The notes under the pieces were generated by a model. It was not told the DNA's origin. It saw nothing but the letters and a program-made list of their open reading frames with translations, and ran no database searches. The translations under genes were made by a program, and so were the position numbers. From Candidatus Aminicenantota bacterium (lineage in GTDB: Bacteria > Acidobacteriota > Aminicenantia > UBA2199), in assembly GCA_030612495.1 (NCBI GenBank), contig JAUWNT010000124.1, positions 1 to 6,102 of the forward strand: a stretch of DNA of 6,102 nucleotides, written 5' to 3'. Below, one piece after another: positions 1 to 5,779 of this stretch (positions within the stretch are counted from its first letter, which is position 1; every line of letters starts with the position of its first letter).

Positions 1-1249
1 TTTTAGGTTCCTGCCGAATAATATTCTTTATCCTGTCTTTAATTATCTCTACAGAGTGTTTAAAACCAAATTCTCCTTTTATACCATAAGAAAAAAAGTC
101 TTTAACACTAATAATCCCATTTTTAGATGCAATATATTTATTATTTACTGCCCTTGAAATTGTGGATTCACTATAGTTTAATTCTTTTGCTACATCCTTC
201 ATTGTTAATGGTTTTTTCCATTTAGTTCCAAAATCTAAAAAATCCTTTTGATAATCAACAAGATGCTCTGCAATTTCTACAATTAATGACTTTCTCAAGG
301 ACATGCCTTTTATAAAGAGTTTAGCATCTCTATATCTTTCTCGTAAAAAAGATTTTGTTTTTTTATCTACTCTTTTATCCAACATCTGGTTGTAATATTC
401 TGATAACATCAATCTTGGCATACCTTCTTCAATATACTTTATTTTATATTCATCCCCTTCTTTAATTAACATCAGATCAACTTCAGCATACTCAACCTCT
501 TCAGCTTCAAAATTTGAACCGGGTCTTGGATTCAATCTCCTTAACTGCAATATTAATTCTGAGAGTTCCTTTTTATCAATCATGAGTTTTTTCATTATAT
601 CATAATATTTTGACTTTGATAATTCTTCAAGACAATCTGATATTAAGCTTCTTAATTTTTCATTCTCAGGAATATCTTTCACCTGTGCTAACAGACATTC
701 TCTTAGATTTTTCGATGCAACCCCTGTAGGGTCAAATTTCATTATTTTATTCCTAATTCTTTCAAGTTCTTCAGGGCTTGTGTTCAATAATGAAGCAATT
801 GATTCTATTTCAATATTAATATATCCGTCCCTGTTAAGATTATATATTATGTTCTTAGCCAATTCCAACTCTACTCCATTAAATTCAGATACAGCTTGCT
901 CAAGTAAATGATCTGCTAATGTTACTCTTGAAGAGGCAAAAAGCTCAATGGCCCTATTCTTGTCAATTTTATCTTTATCTCTTTTAAAAAAGACTCTCTC
1001 TTCAAAACTGTTAACATAGGATGTATCAAGGCCTTCAAGTTTTTTTTCAATTTCATTGCAATTACTCTCATCTTTATTAATTTCAGTAGGTTCTGGACTC
1101 TCAATTTCAAGCATTGGATTGGATTCAACCTCATTTTGTAACCTTTCAACAAACTCAACTCTATTTAAAGGTAAAAAACTAATAAAAGATCTTATAAGTG
1201 AATTTATCGTTATTTTATGAGATAGTTTTACGTTCAGTTTAACAGGCAT
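1..1249 (-). CDS. rpoN: RNA polymerase sigma-54 factor RpoN, C-terminus cut by window edge
   Basis: Alternative sigma factor that directs RNA polymerase to -24/-12 promoters and needs AAA+ activators to open them. Translating from the ATG at 1249-1247 gives 416 uninterrupted codons to the window edge. Visible blocks: Region I about 1-48 ending in SNPMLE; an acidic linker about 50-100; core-binding motifs FDPTGVASKNLRECLLAQ (172-189) and LNPRPGSNF (239-247); a helix-turn-helix about 348-373 with SESTISRAVNNKYI; then FFSYG (385-389). Families of this type run about 430-490 residues, so only the last part, with the RpoN box (ARRTVAKYRE-like), lies outside. The start abuts the lptB TAG stop and has AGGTGG six bases upstream. 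Region I is unusual: only one glutamine (Q38) in the first 48 residues, where the family is glutamine-rich. Identification is secure; the missing end is a window effect, not evidence of truncation. Confidence 0.96.
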   Translation of the reverse strand, partial: MPVKLNVKLSHKITINSLIRSFISFLPLNRVEFVERLQNEVESNPMLEIESPEPTEINKDESNCNEIEKKLEGLDTSYVNSFEERVFFKRDKDKIDKNRAIELFASSRVTLADHLLEQAVSEFNGVELELAKNIIYNLNRDGYINIEIESIASLLNTSPEELERIRNKIMKFDPTGVASKNLRECLLAQVKDIPENEKLRSLISDCLEELSKSKYYDIMKKLMIDKKELSELILQLRRLNPRPGSNFEAEEVEYAEVDLMLIKEGDEYKIKYIEEGMPRLMLSEYYNQMLDKRVDKKTKSFLRERYRDAKLFIKGMSLRKSLIVEIAEHLVDYQKDFLDFGTKWKKPLTMKDVAKELNYSESTISRAVNNKYIASKNGIISVKDFFSYGIKGEFGFKHSVEIIKDRIKNIIRQEPK

Positions 1250-1966
1250 CTAATTCCACCTGAATTCTTTTCCAAGATATTCGTTTTTAACTCTTTCATC
1301 TAAGATTAATTCTTCCGAATCTCCCTGAAATATAATCTCACCTTTACTGATAATATATGACCTGTCAGTTATTTTTAGTATTTCTCTAACATTATGGTCA
1401 GTTATTATTATTCCCAGCCCCTTTTCCTTAAAGGATTTGATAATCATCTGTAACTCTTTTATTTGTATAGGATCAATCCCAGCAAAAGGTTCATCAAGCA
1501 ATAAAAAATCCGGGGATAATATAAGTGATCTAGCTATTTCTAACCTTCTCCTTTCTCCACCTGATAATAGATAAGCTTTTCTGCCCTTCAATTCATATAA
1601 ACCCATTTCAGATAATATTTCATTTATATTAATTGATTTTATATCTGAATACATATCCATTACTGCTAATATATTTTCTAATACTGATAAACCCTTAAAT
1701 ATTGATGGTTCCTGAGGCAAAAAGCTTATACCTCTTCTTGCTCTTATATAAATAGGTAACTTAGTTATATTATTTCCATTAAGATAGATCTTACCTTTAT
1801 CAGGGCTGTAAATCCCTAACATCATTAAAAAGATAGTTGTTTTCCCAGCACCATTTGGTCCTAAAAGCCCAATTATTTCTCCCTGGTTTACTTTCATAGA
1901 TATTGAGTCAACAACAACTCTATTCTTAAAAGATTTACTTATATTTATTCCTTCCAATGTTTTCAT
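1250..1966 (-). CDS. lptB: LPS export ABC transporter ATP-binding protein LptB
   Basis: Cytoplasmic ATPase of the LptB2FG complex, which extracts LPS from the inner membrane and drives it along the Lpt bridge to the outer membrane. At 238 residues it has full family length. Visible motifs: Walker A GPNGAGKT (36-43), Q-loop in the LptB-typical FLPQEPSIF (82-90, Q85), ABC signature LSGGE (134-138), Walker B FLLLDEP (154-160, catalytic E159), switch histidine H191 in TDHNV, and the C-terminal tail EYLGKEFRWN close to the LptB-type YLGxxF ending. AAAGGA four bases before the ATG serves as ribosome site. It is followed with no gap by rpoN, a conserved pairing that separates LptB from the similar branched-chain amino acid ATPases LivF/LivG. 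A consensus promoter lies just upstream, so it probably heads its own lptB-rpoN transcript. lptA and lptC are not in the window. Confidence 0.96.
   Translation of the reverse strand: MKTLEGINISKSFKNRVVVDSISMKVNQGEIIGLLGPNGAGKTTIFLMMLGIYSPDKGKIYLNGNNITKLPIYIRARRGISFLPQEPSIFKGLSVLENILAVMDMYSDIKSININEILSEMGLYELKGRKAYLLSGGERRRLEIARSLILSPDFLLLDEPFAGIDPIQIKELQMIIKSFKEKGLGIIITDHNVREILKITDRSYIISKGEIIFQGDSEELILDERVKNEYLGKEFRWN
1256..1261 (-). promoter_or_regulatory. Shine-Dalgarno site of rpoN inside the lptB 3' end
   Basis: AGGTGG on the minus strand lies six bases before the rpoN ATG and within the last lptB codons. The lptB TAG and the rpoN ATG are directly adjacent. This fixes the rpoN start at 1249 and suggests translational coupling of the two genes. 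Confidence 0.75.
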
Positions 1967-2000
1967 TTCATCCTTTATAACTAATATAAAAAGATAATGA

Positions 2001-2029
2001 ATTCTAACATTTCATCCCCTAACTGTCAA
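2001..2029 (-). promoter_or_regulatory. Housekeeping sigma-70-type promoter for lptB-rpoN
   Basis: On the minus strand the -35 box TTGACA (2029-2024, 6 of 6 consensus) is followed by a 17-base spacer and the -10 box TAGAAT (2006-2001, 5 of 6). The expected transcript start is near the A at 1995, giving a leader of about 29 bases that carries the AAAGGA ribosome site of lptB. It lies in the only gap between rfaE1 and lptB, so the pair can be transcribed apart from the upstream LPS-core genes. Confidence 0.75.
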
Positions 2030-2043
2030 TAAACCTTGATTAT

Positions 2044-2063
2044 AAAAAAGGCTCTTAACCCTT
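2044..2063 (-). terminator. Weak terminator-like hairpin after rfaE1
   Basis: Three bases past the rfaE1 TAA, the minus strand reads AAGG, eight loop bases, CCTT and then a T-run (2049-2044, its first two Ts being part of the stem). The stem is only four pairs, so this is marginal and may leak or not function. Its place between the rfaE1 stop and the lptB promoter is the main support. Confidence 0.25.
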
Positions 2064-2065
2064 AC

Positions 2066-3058
2066 TTACTTATGGATGCCTCTACTTCTCAAATCTAATT
2101 TAATTCTATTTCGAACTTCTTCTACTGTGACTTGTGAAGCCCCGATTTTTTCAATAACAATAGAAGCTGCTGCATTTGCCAAACTTACAGCTTCTCTCAG
2201 AGTTGCACCAGCAACCAATGAAAGCGTTAGAACAGAAGCAACAGTGTCCCCTGCTCCAGTAACATCAAAAACCTCCTGGCTGAAAGCAGGGACATTAAAT
2301 GCTTTCTTACCCTTTTCTGCAGCAGTGATCCCCATATCGCCACGAGTAATTAATGAAAATTTTGTTTTAAATTTTCTTTGAATAATCCTGGCTGCTTTAA
2401 AAGAGTCATTATTATTGCCTATTTTCTTATTTATTATTTTTTCTGCTTCTATTAAATTAGGTGTTATACCGTCTATATCATAATAGAGATCAAAATTTGG
2501 TGGTTTTGGGTCAACAATTATTGGAATATTACTTATCTTTGCTCTTTGTTTTAATGCCTCCATCACTTGCTTTGTTAATGTTCCCTTTGCATAATCCGAT
2601 ACAATAATAGCGTCAATCTTTAGTTTTTTTATTCTATTAAAAAATTCTTCTTCAATTCCGGGTATTATATTAAATTTCTCCTCTCTATCAATTCTTACTA
2701 TCTGTTGCCTCTGGGATATTATCCTGGTTTTTAATAATGTTTTATTAATCTCTGAGTTTATTACAAAATTATTATTACCTTTTAATTTCATAAACTCTCT
2801 ATAATATCCATCATCACCACAAACCCCCATAAGTATACCCTGAGCACCAAGTTTATCAATATTTGCAGCAACATTTCCTGCACCTCCAGGCCTGTATTCT
2901 TCTTTTGTGATTTTAACTACTGGAACTGGTGCTTCAGGAGATATTCTACTTACATTACCAAAAATATATCTATCTAATATAATATCTCCAAAAATCAATA
3001 TCCTCTTTTCATTAAATTTAGAGCAAATTTCTTCAAATCTTTTAAGTTTAATCATCAT
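2066..3058 (-). CDS. rfaE1: D-glycero-beta-D-manno-heptose-7-phosphate kinase RfaE1 (HldA-type)
   Basis: Cytoplasmic PfkB/ribokinase-family kinase that uses ATP to phosphorylate C1 of D-glycero-D-manno-heptose 7-phosphate, a step toward ADP-L-glycero-D-manno-heptose for the LPS inner core. Visible: the family-specific N-terminal block GDIILDRYIFGNVSRISPEA (24-43), PGGAGNVAAN (57-66), DYAKG (155-159), TPN (199-201) with E204, TRGD (238-241), and PfkB signature DVTGAGDT (265-272) with catalytic base D271. At 330 residues it is the kinase alone; E. coli HldE is a fusion with a C-terminal adenylyltransferase, so a separate rfaE2/hldC should exist elsewhere. It opens with ATGATG (starts at 3058 or 3055) overlapping the upstream ligase gene by 11 or 8 bases, with no strong Shine-Dalgarno site, which suggests translational coupling. 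Confidence 0.95.
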   Translation of the reverse strand: MMIKLKRFEEICSKFNEKRILIFGDIILDRYIFGNVSRISPEAPVPVVKITKEEYRPGGAGNVAANIDKLGAQGILMGVCGDDGYYREFMKLKGNNNFVINSEINKTLLKTRIISQRQQIVRIDREEKFNIIPGIEEEFFNRIKKLKIDAIIVSDYAKGTLTKQVMEALKQRAKISNIPIIVDPKPPNFDLYYDIDGITPNLIEAEKIINKKIGNNNDSFKAARIIQRKFKTKFSLITRGDMGITAAEKGKKAFNVPAFSQEVFDVTGAGDTVASVLTLSLVAGATLREAVSLANAAASIVIEKIGASQVTVEEVRNRIKLDLRSRGIHK

Positions 3059-4268
3059 TTTCTACTTTATGCTCTATAATATTACTTGTGAATTTTCCTT
3101 TATAATTAAAAGTCAAAAATGGAATAGATAAAAAATAGAACATTAAAAATTTAATTTCAGAATCACCAAAATTGTATTCAAATAATCCAGCAACCATAAA
3201 ACTTATAAAAACAAAAAGCCCTGCAATTGAAACTGTTTTCTCCAGATTTAAACTATTTTTTATTTTTTTAATTAAGTTTATAAATATTGAAGCAAAGGCT
3301 AAAATTAAACTTATTAATGTTATTATTCCCCTCTCAATAAGAACCTGCAAAAAATTATTATGTAGATGCGGGTTAATATTTTTTGCTTCTTCAGGCATAT
3401 TTTCTTTATAAATATTCTTATTCAAACTGTTCGCTCCTATTCCAAATAAAGGATATTTTTTGAAAATATTAAACCCAGTTTCATACATAAAAATCCTATC
3501 TTTATTGGTTGCATTGTTCATATCAAAAATTGAATAAAATCTGTTCTGGATTGATTTTGGTAAAACTATAACCAGAACTACAATAACAGGGATTGCAAAG
3601 TATAAAATTTTTGGTTTATAGTAAATAATAAAAGCTAAAACAGATACTATTATTCCTATCCATACACAACGAGTTAAAGAAAATAAAATAGATGTCAGTA
3701 TAAATATCAATGATATAAAAATAAATAATTTTTTTCTTTTTATTTTTTCATAAAAAAAGTATATAAAAAAGAAAACAAATGCAAGCATTAACAATCCAGA
3801 ATAAGTCATCCAGTGAGATGTAAGGGCTTTAAGTCTGTGATCAAGGCTGGGTCCCTGCTTTAATGTAATATAATGCTTTAGTGTAATATAAACACCCAAT
3901 AGAGAAGAAATTAAAGAGGAAATTAAAACAGTAAAAATAGAATAAATTAATCTCTTTTTAGAATTTATTATTAGAATAAACATTGGAATTAATAAAAAAA
4001 TTAACAATTCTTTATTATCTTTTATACTAACCAATGGGTTTAACGAAAATATGGTTGAAATAAGAGTAAATAAAATATAAAGGAGAAAGTACTTAAAAAA
4101 TCCAGGGCATTCAGGAAATTTCTTATTTTTTATGCAAAATAGCATAAAAACAATCGCAAGAACACTTAATATTAAATAGCATACAGCAATAGAAAAATTT
4201 ATAAAAAATAAAAAACACAAAAGTAAATAAAAATAAAAATCACTTAATATATTTATAAATTGCTTCAT
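3048..4268 (-). CDS. O-antigen ligase/polymerase-family membrane protein (WaaL-like, Wzy_C domain)
   Basis: Polytopic inner-membrane protein of 406 residues, rich in Phe, Ile and Leu, with about 11-12 hydrophobic segments (first near 11-47, last near 371-388). It resembles the O-antigen ligase/Wzy_C family: a TRCVWIGI segment (199-206; R200 matches the conserved Arg of the family's TRGAWL-type motif), a long probably periplasmic loop at about 237-311 containing R258, the KKYPLFGIGANS block (270-281), and HLHNNFLQVLIERG (301-314) with the conserved His/Asn cluster. WaaL joins polymerised O-chain from undecaprenyl diphosphate to lipid A-core. Location between a heptosyltransferase and rfaE1 favours an LPS ligase, but the family also includes Wzy polymerases and other glycan ligases, which sequence alone does not exclude. 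The start overlaps the GT9 gene by 29 bases; the next Met is residue 42, which would remove the first membrane segments. An 18-bp tandem duplication encodes residues 127-138. Confidence 0.85.
   Translation of the reverse strand: MKQFINILSDFYFYLLLCFLFFINFSIAVCYLILSVLAIVFMLFCIKNKKFPECPGFFKYFLLYILFTLISTIFSLNPLVSIKDNKELLIFLLIPMFILIINSKKRLIYSIFTVLISSLISSLLGVYITLKHYITLKQGPSLDHRLKALTSHWMTYSGLLMLAFVFFFIYFFYEKIKRKKLFIFISLIFILTSILFSLTRCVWIGIIVSVLAFIIYYKPKILYFAIPVIVVLVIVLPKSIQNRFYSIFDMNNATNKDRIFMYETGFNIFKKYPLFGIGANSLNKNIYKENMPEEAKNINPHLHNNFLQVLIERGIITLISLILAFASIFINLIKKIKNSLNLEKTVSIAGLFVFISFMVAGLFEYNFGDSEIKFLMFYFLSIPFLTFNYKGKFTSNIIEHKVENDD
3856..3891 (-). repeat. 18-bp in-frame tandem duplication in the ligase gene
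   Basis: Two adjacent 18-base units (3856-3873 and 3874-3891) differ at one base. They encode YITLKH followed by YITLKQ, residues 127-138 of the ligase-like protein. In coding phase the differences are CTA/TTA (both Leu) and the last codon, CAT/CAG. The segment follows a hydrophobic helix and precedes the loop QGPSLDHRLKALTSHW. Confidence 0.85.
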
Positions 4269-5235
4269 ATACCTCTTCCACTTTTATATTTTGCATACAT
4301 CTTATTTTATCATAAATGCATCTTCTTTGTGAACATGGCCTGCATTTTAAATTTATTTGGATTATCTTAACATCTTTTTCTCGCCATGGTCCACTGATTT
4401 CTGGTATGTTCGGGCCGTACAATGCAACTATAGGAGTTTTTGTTAATGATGCAATATGAATGGGCCCTGAATCCGCTCCAAAGTATAAATTAGAATGCTC
4501 TATTAAATAAAACAGATCTTTTATCTCTAAATTTCCTGTAAAATTATACAAACCATACTTTTTTTTTAAATACTCACCTCTTTTCTTCTCTTCATCGCTA
4601 TTTCCAACTAAAAAAATACTTAAATCATGCTTTTTTAATTTTTTTATGAGAGATTCAAAATTCTCCATACCCCAATCTCTGAACCTATTACCAGATCCTA
4701 TGTGTATCACTATTTTATTATTAATTCTTATTATATCTTTTACACTTTTTGATATATCTTTATCATCAATCCTGATTTCAGGATAAAAAGGTATTTTATC
4801 GATATTAATACCTATATTCTCAAGAAGCTTTGCTTGATTATATACTGAGTGTGTATAAGTATCACCAAATTTTCTTGAAGTTAAATGATTATAAGCCCAA
4901 TTCCTATTCGGGGTTCTATATCCTACCCTACACTTCGCACCGCTAATAAAAGTCAGTAAAGCGCTTTTTGGGCCCGAATGAAAATCAATTACAGTTTTAA
5001 ACCCGATTTTTCTTATATCTCTTCTGAATTTAACCAAATCTTTAATCCTCATTTTATAAGGGACAACAATCACTTTATAAATCCCTGGAATCAATTTTGC
5101 TAACTCTTCAAATCTTTCTTCAACAACATAAAATATTTTTTTCTCATGAAAGTGTTTCTTAAAAATTACAATAGAAGGAATTGTAAAAATTATATCTCCA
5201 AGTAATCTTAACCTTATAAATAAAATATTCTCCAT
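4240..5235 (-). CDS. Glycosyltransferase family 9, ADP-heptose:LPS heptosyltransferase (WaaF/RfaF-like)
   Basis: Cytoplasmic, membrane-associated GT-B enzyme expected to move heptose from ADP-heptose to the LPS inner core. At 331 residues it is near the usual 330-350. Visible: N-terminal ILFIRLRLLGDIIFTIP (4-20) with candidate catalytic D13; VGYRTPNR (104-111); HIGSGNRFRDW (178-188); LVGNSDE (209-215); the GT9 nucleotide-sugar block GADSGPIHIAS (253-263) and VALYGPNIPEISGPW (270-284). The C-terminal pattern C298-xPC301-x4-C306-x6-C313-M resembles that of heptosyltransferase II proteins, which points to WaaF rather than WaaC or WaaQ, but acceptor specificity is not settled. The ATG at 5235 sits right before the first beta strand as in the family, although no good Shine-Dalgarno site precedes it. 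A run of nine A on the coding strand (4567-4559) encodes part of LKKK (223-226). The gene follows the Trm112-like gene after 46 bases and overlaps the ligase gene by 29. Confidence 0.92.
   Translation of the reverse strand: MENILFIRLRLLGDIIFTIPSIVIFKKHFHEKKIFYVVEERFEELAKLIPGIYKVIVVPYKMRIKDLVKFRRDIRKIGFKTVIDFHSGPKSALLTFISGAKCRVGYRTPNRNWAYNHLTSRKFGDTYTHSVYNQAKLLENIGINIDKIPFYPEIRIDDKDISKSVKDIIRINNKIVIHIGSGNRFRDWGMENFESLIKKLKKHDLSIFLVGNSDEEKKRGEYLKKKYGLYNFTGNLEIKDLFYLIEHSNLYFGADSGPIHIASLTKTPIVALYGPNIPEISGPWREKDVKIIQINLKCRPCSQRRCIYDKIRCMQNIKVEEVYEAIYKYIK
4272..4279 (-). promoter_or_regulatory. Shine-Dalgarno site deciding the ligase start
   Basis: GGAAGAGG on the minus strand, within the 3' end of the GT9 gene, precedes the ATG at 4268 by 3-6 bases depending on register. 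It supports this start despite the 29-base overlap. Confidence 0.6.
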
Positions 5236-5281
5236 ATCTGAATTTTCTAATTTTTTGCAATAATAGAATCGATTTCTCCTG

Positions 5282-5470
5282 TCATACTTCTATTAAAGCT
5301 TCTTCAATTAGCATAACTGGAATTCCATCTTTAATAGGATATATTCTATTGCAATTTAAACACTTTAATCCATATTCTCCATCTTTATACTCAATCAATT
5401 CAACATCAGTTTTGCAAACAGGACAAGCAAGTACTTTAAGTAAATCTTCTGAAATTATATCTTCTTTCAT
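5282..5470 (-). CDS. Trm112 family (UPF0434/YcaR-like) zinc-ribbon protein
   Basis: Small protein of 62 residues, the usual length of bacterial Trm112/UPF0434 proteins. Visible: DLLKVLACPVCK (9-20), with C16 and C19 forming a CxxC knuckle, a second knuckle LKCLNC (C37, C40), and the family ending YPIKDGIPVML (44-54). The four cysteines probably bind zinc. Eukaryotic and archaeal Trm112 activate methyltransferases; the bacterial role is not settled. The E. coli homologue ycaR lies between lpxK and kdsB, so placement beside LPS genes here fits a recurring association. The start at 5470 has AAGAGGAT about seven bases upstream, and a consensus promoter lies just before that, making this the probable first gene of the LPS-core operon. 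Confidence 0.92.
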   Translation of the reverse strand: MKEDIISEDLLKVLACPVCKTDVELIEYKDGEYGLKCLNCNRIYPIKDGIPVMLIEEALIEV

Positions 5471-5494
5471 TTTTTTATCCTCTTTTTATTAAAA

Positions 5495-5523
5495 ATTTTC
5501 TCATTTTTACATACTCCTGTCAA
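5495..5523 (-). promoter_or_regulatory. Extended -10 housekeeping promoter for the LPS-core operon
   Basis: On the minus strand the -35 box is TTGACA (5523-5518, 6 of 6), then a 17-base spacer ending in TGA (an extended -10 TGn), then -10 GAAAAT (5500-5495, 4 of 6). The expected start near 5489-5487 leaves a leader of under 20 bases that carries the AAGAGGAT ribosome site of the Trm112-like gene. The -35 box overlaps an inverted repeat, so either a regulator or the repeat's structure could affect it. Confidence 0.65.
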
Positions 5524-5539
5524 GGCAAAAGGGGACAGG
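5516..5539. repeat. Inverted repeat CCTGTC-N12-GACAGG, REP/RAYT-like
   Basis: Perfect 6-base arms (5516-5521 and 5534-5539) flank a 12-base loop. The plus strand reads AAAAGGGGACAGGTAATTTA at 5527-5546. From memory, AAAAGGGGACAGG-type sequences recur in intergenic regions of genomes with Y1/RAYT transposases, and a fragment of such a transposase lies about 240 bases away. It may be the end of that element, a stand-alone REP unit, or an operator, since one arm contains the -35 box. Confidence 0.5.
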
Positions 5540-5672
5540 TAATTTATTTACTTTAAACAGATTATTTCAATTCAATTTCTATACCTTACATTCAAATCCT
5601 TGAAAATATTAATCCCAACAAAATTCCCTATTAATTTACTAATTTTGATCACAAATAAAATGAATTTTATCT

Positions 5673-5716
5673 AAAAAAATCAGGAATATGACCTTTTAAA
5701 AATTAAATTTCTGATT
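5673..5716 (-). terminator. Terminator-like hairpin downstream of the transposase
   Basis: On the minus strand AATCAG (5716-5711) pairs with CTGATT (5683-5678), extendable by two more pairs after one mismatch, and is followed by a T-run (5677-5673). The loop is long (over 20 bases) and the stem AT-rich, so it is weak. It starts about 64 bases after the transposase stop and points in its direction. It could instead be a structural hairpin of the element's end. Confidence 0.35.
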
Positions 5717-5779
5717 ATATATACACTCACCACATAACATAACAACACTCTTTATTTAAATAAGTTTAAATCTAATTCT

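Larger units (their letters stand above)
5471..5779. other. Gene-free AT-rich spacer, probably including the 3' part of a REP/RAYT element
   Basis: This 309-base stretch separates the transposase fragment from the Trm112-like gene. I see no convincing ORF, tRNA or rRNA on either strand. It holds, from right to left, a terminator-like inverted repeat (5716-5673), about 130 bases of featureless AT-rich sequence, the short imperfect palindrome GTAATTTATTTAC (5539-5551, 4-base arms), a GGGGACAGG-type inverted repeat (5539-5516) and the operon promoter (5523-5495). Confidence 0.6.

Noticed and set aside
922..1158. 78-codon minus-strand ORF
   Set aside because: It overlaps rpoN in another frame. 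The rpoN frame is open for 416 codons with clear sigma-54 motifs, and this reading has no family features.
1..1249. rpoN as a broken or frameshifted pseudogene
   Set aside because: The frame stays open from 1249 to the edge, and conserved blocks appear in order at normal spacing. The missing C-terminus is only the window limit.
1967..2065. Sigma-54 (-24/-12) promoter upstream of lptB-rpoN as autoregulation
   Set aside because: No GG-N10-GC pattern of TGGCAC-N5-TTGCA type found; the housekeeping promoter explains the gap better.
2076..2381. 101-codon plus-strand ORF
   Set aside because: Antisense shadow of the rfaE1 C-terminal half, which carries the PfkB signature. No ribosome site or recognisable domain.
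2907..3131. 74-codon plus-strand ORF
   Set aside because: Antisense to the rfaE1 start and the ligase end; composition is that of a shadow frame.
3172..3411. 79-codon plus-strand ORF
   Set aside because: Antisense to the conserved HLHNNF region of the ligase-like gene; no independent support.
5471..5779. Small RNA, riboswitch or CRISPR in the long spacer
   Set aside because: No repeated spacer pattern, no tRNA-like fold and no recognisable riboswitch core. The predicted operon leader is under 20 bases, too short for a riboswitch.
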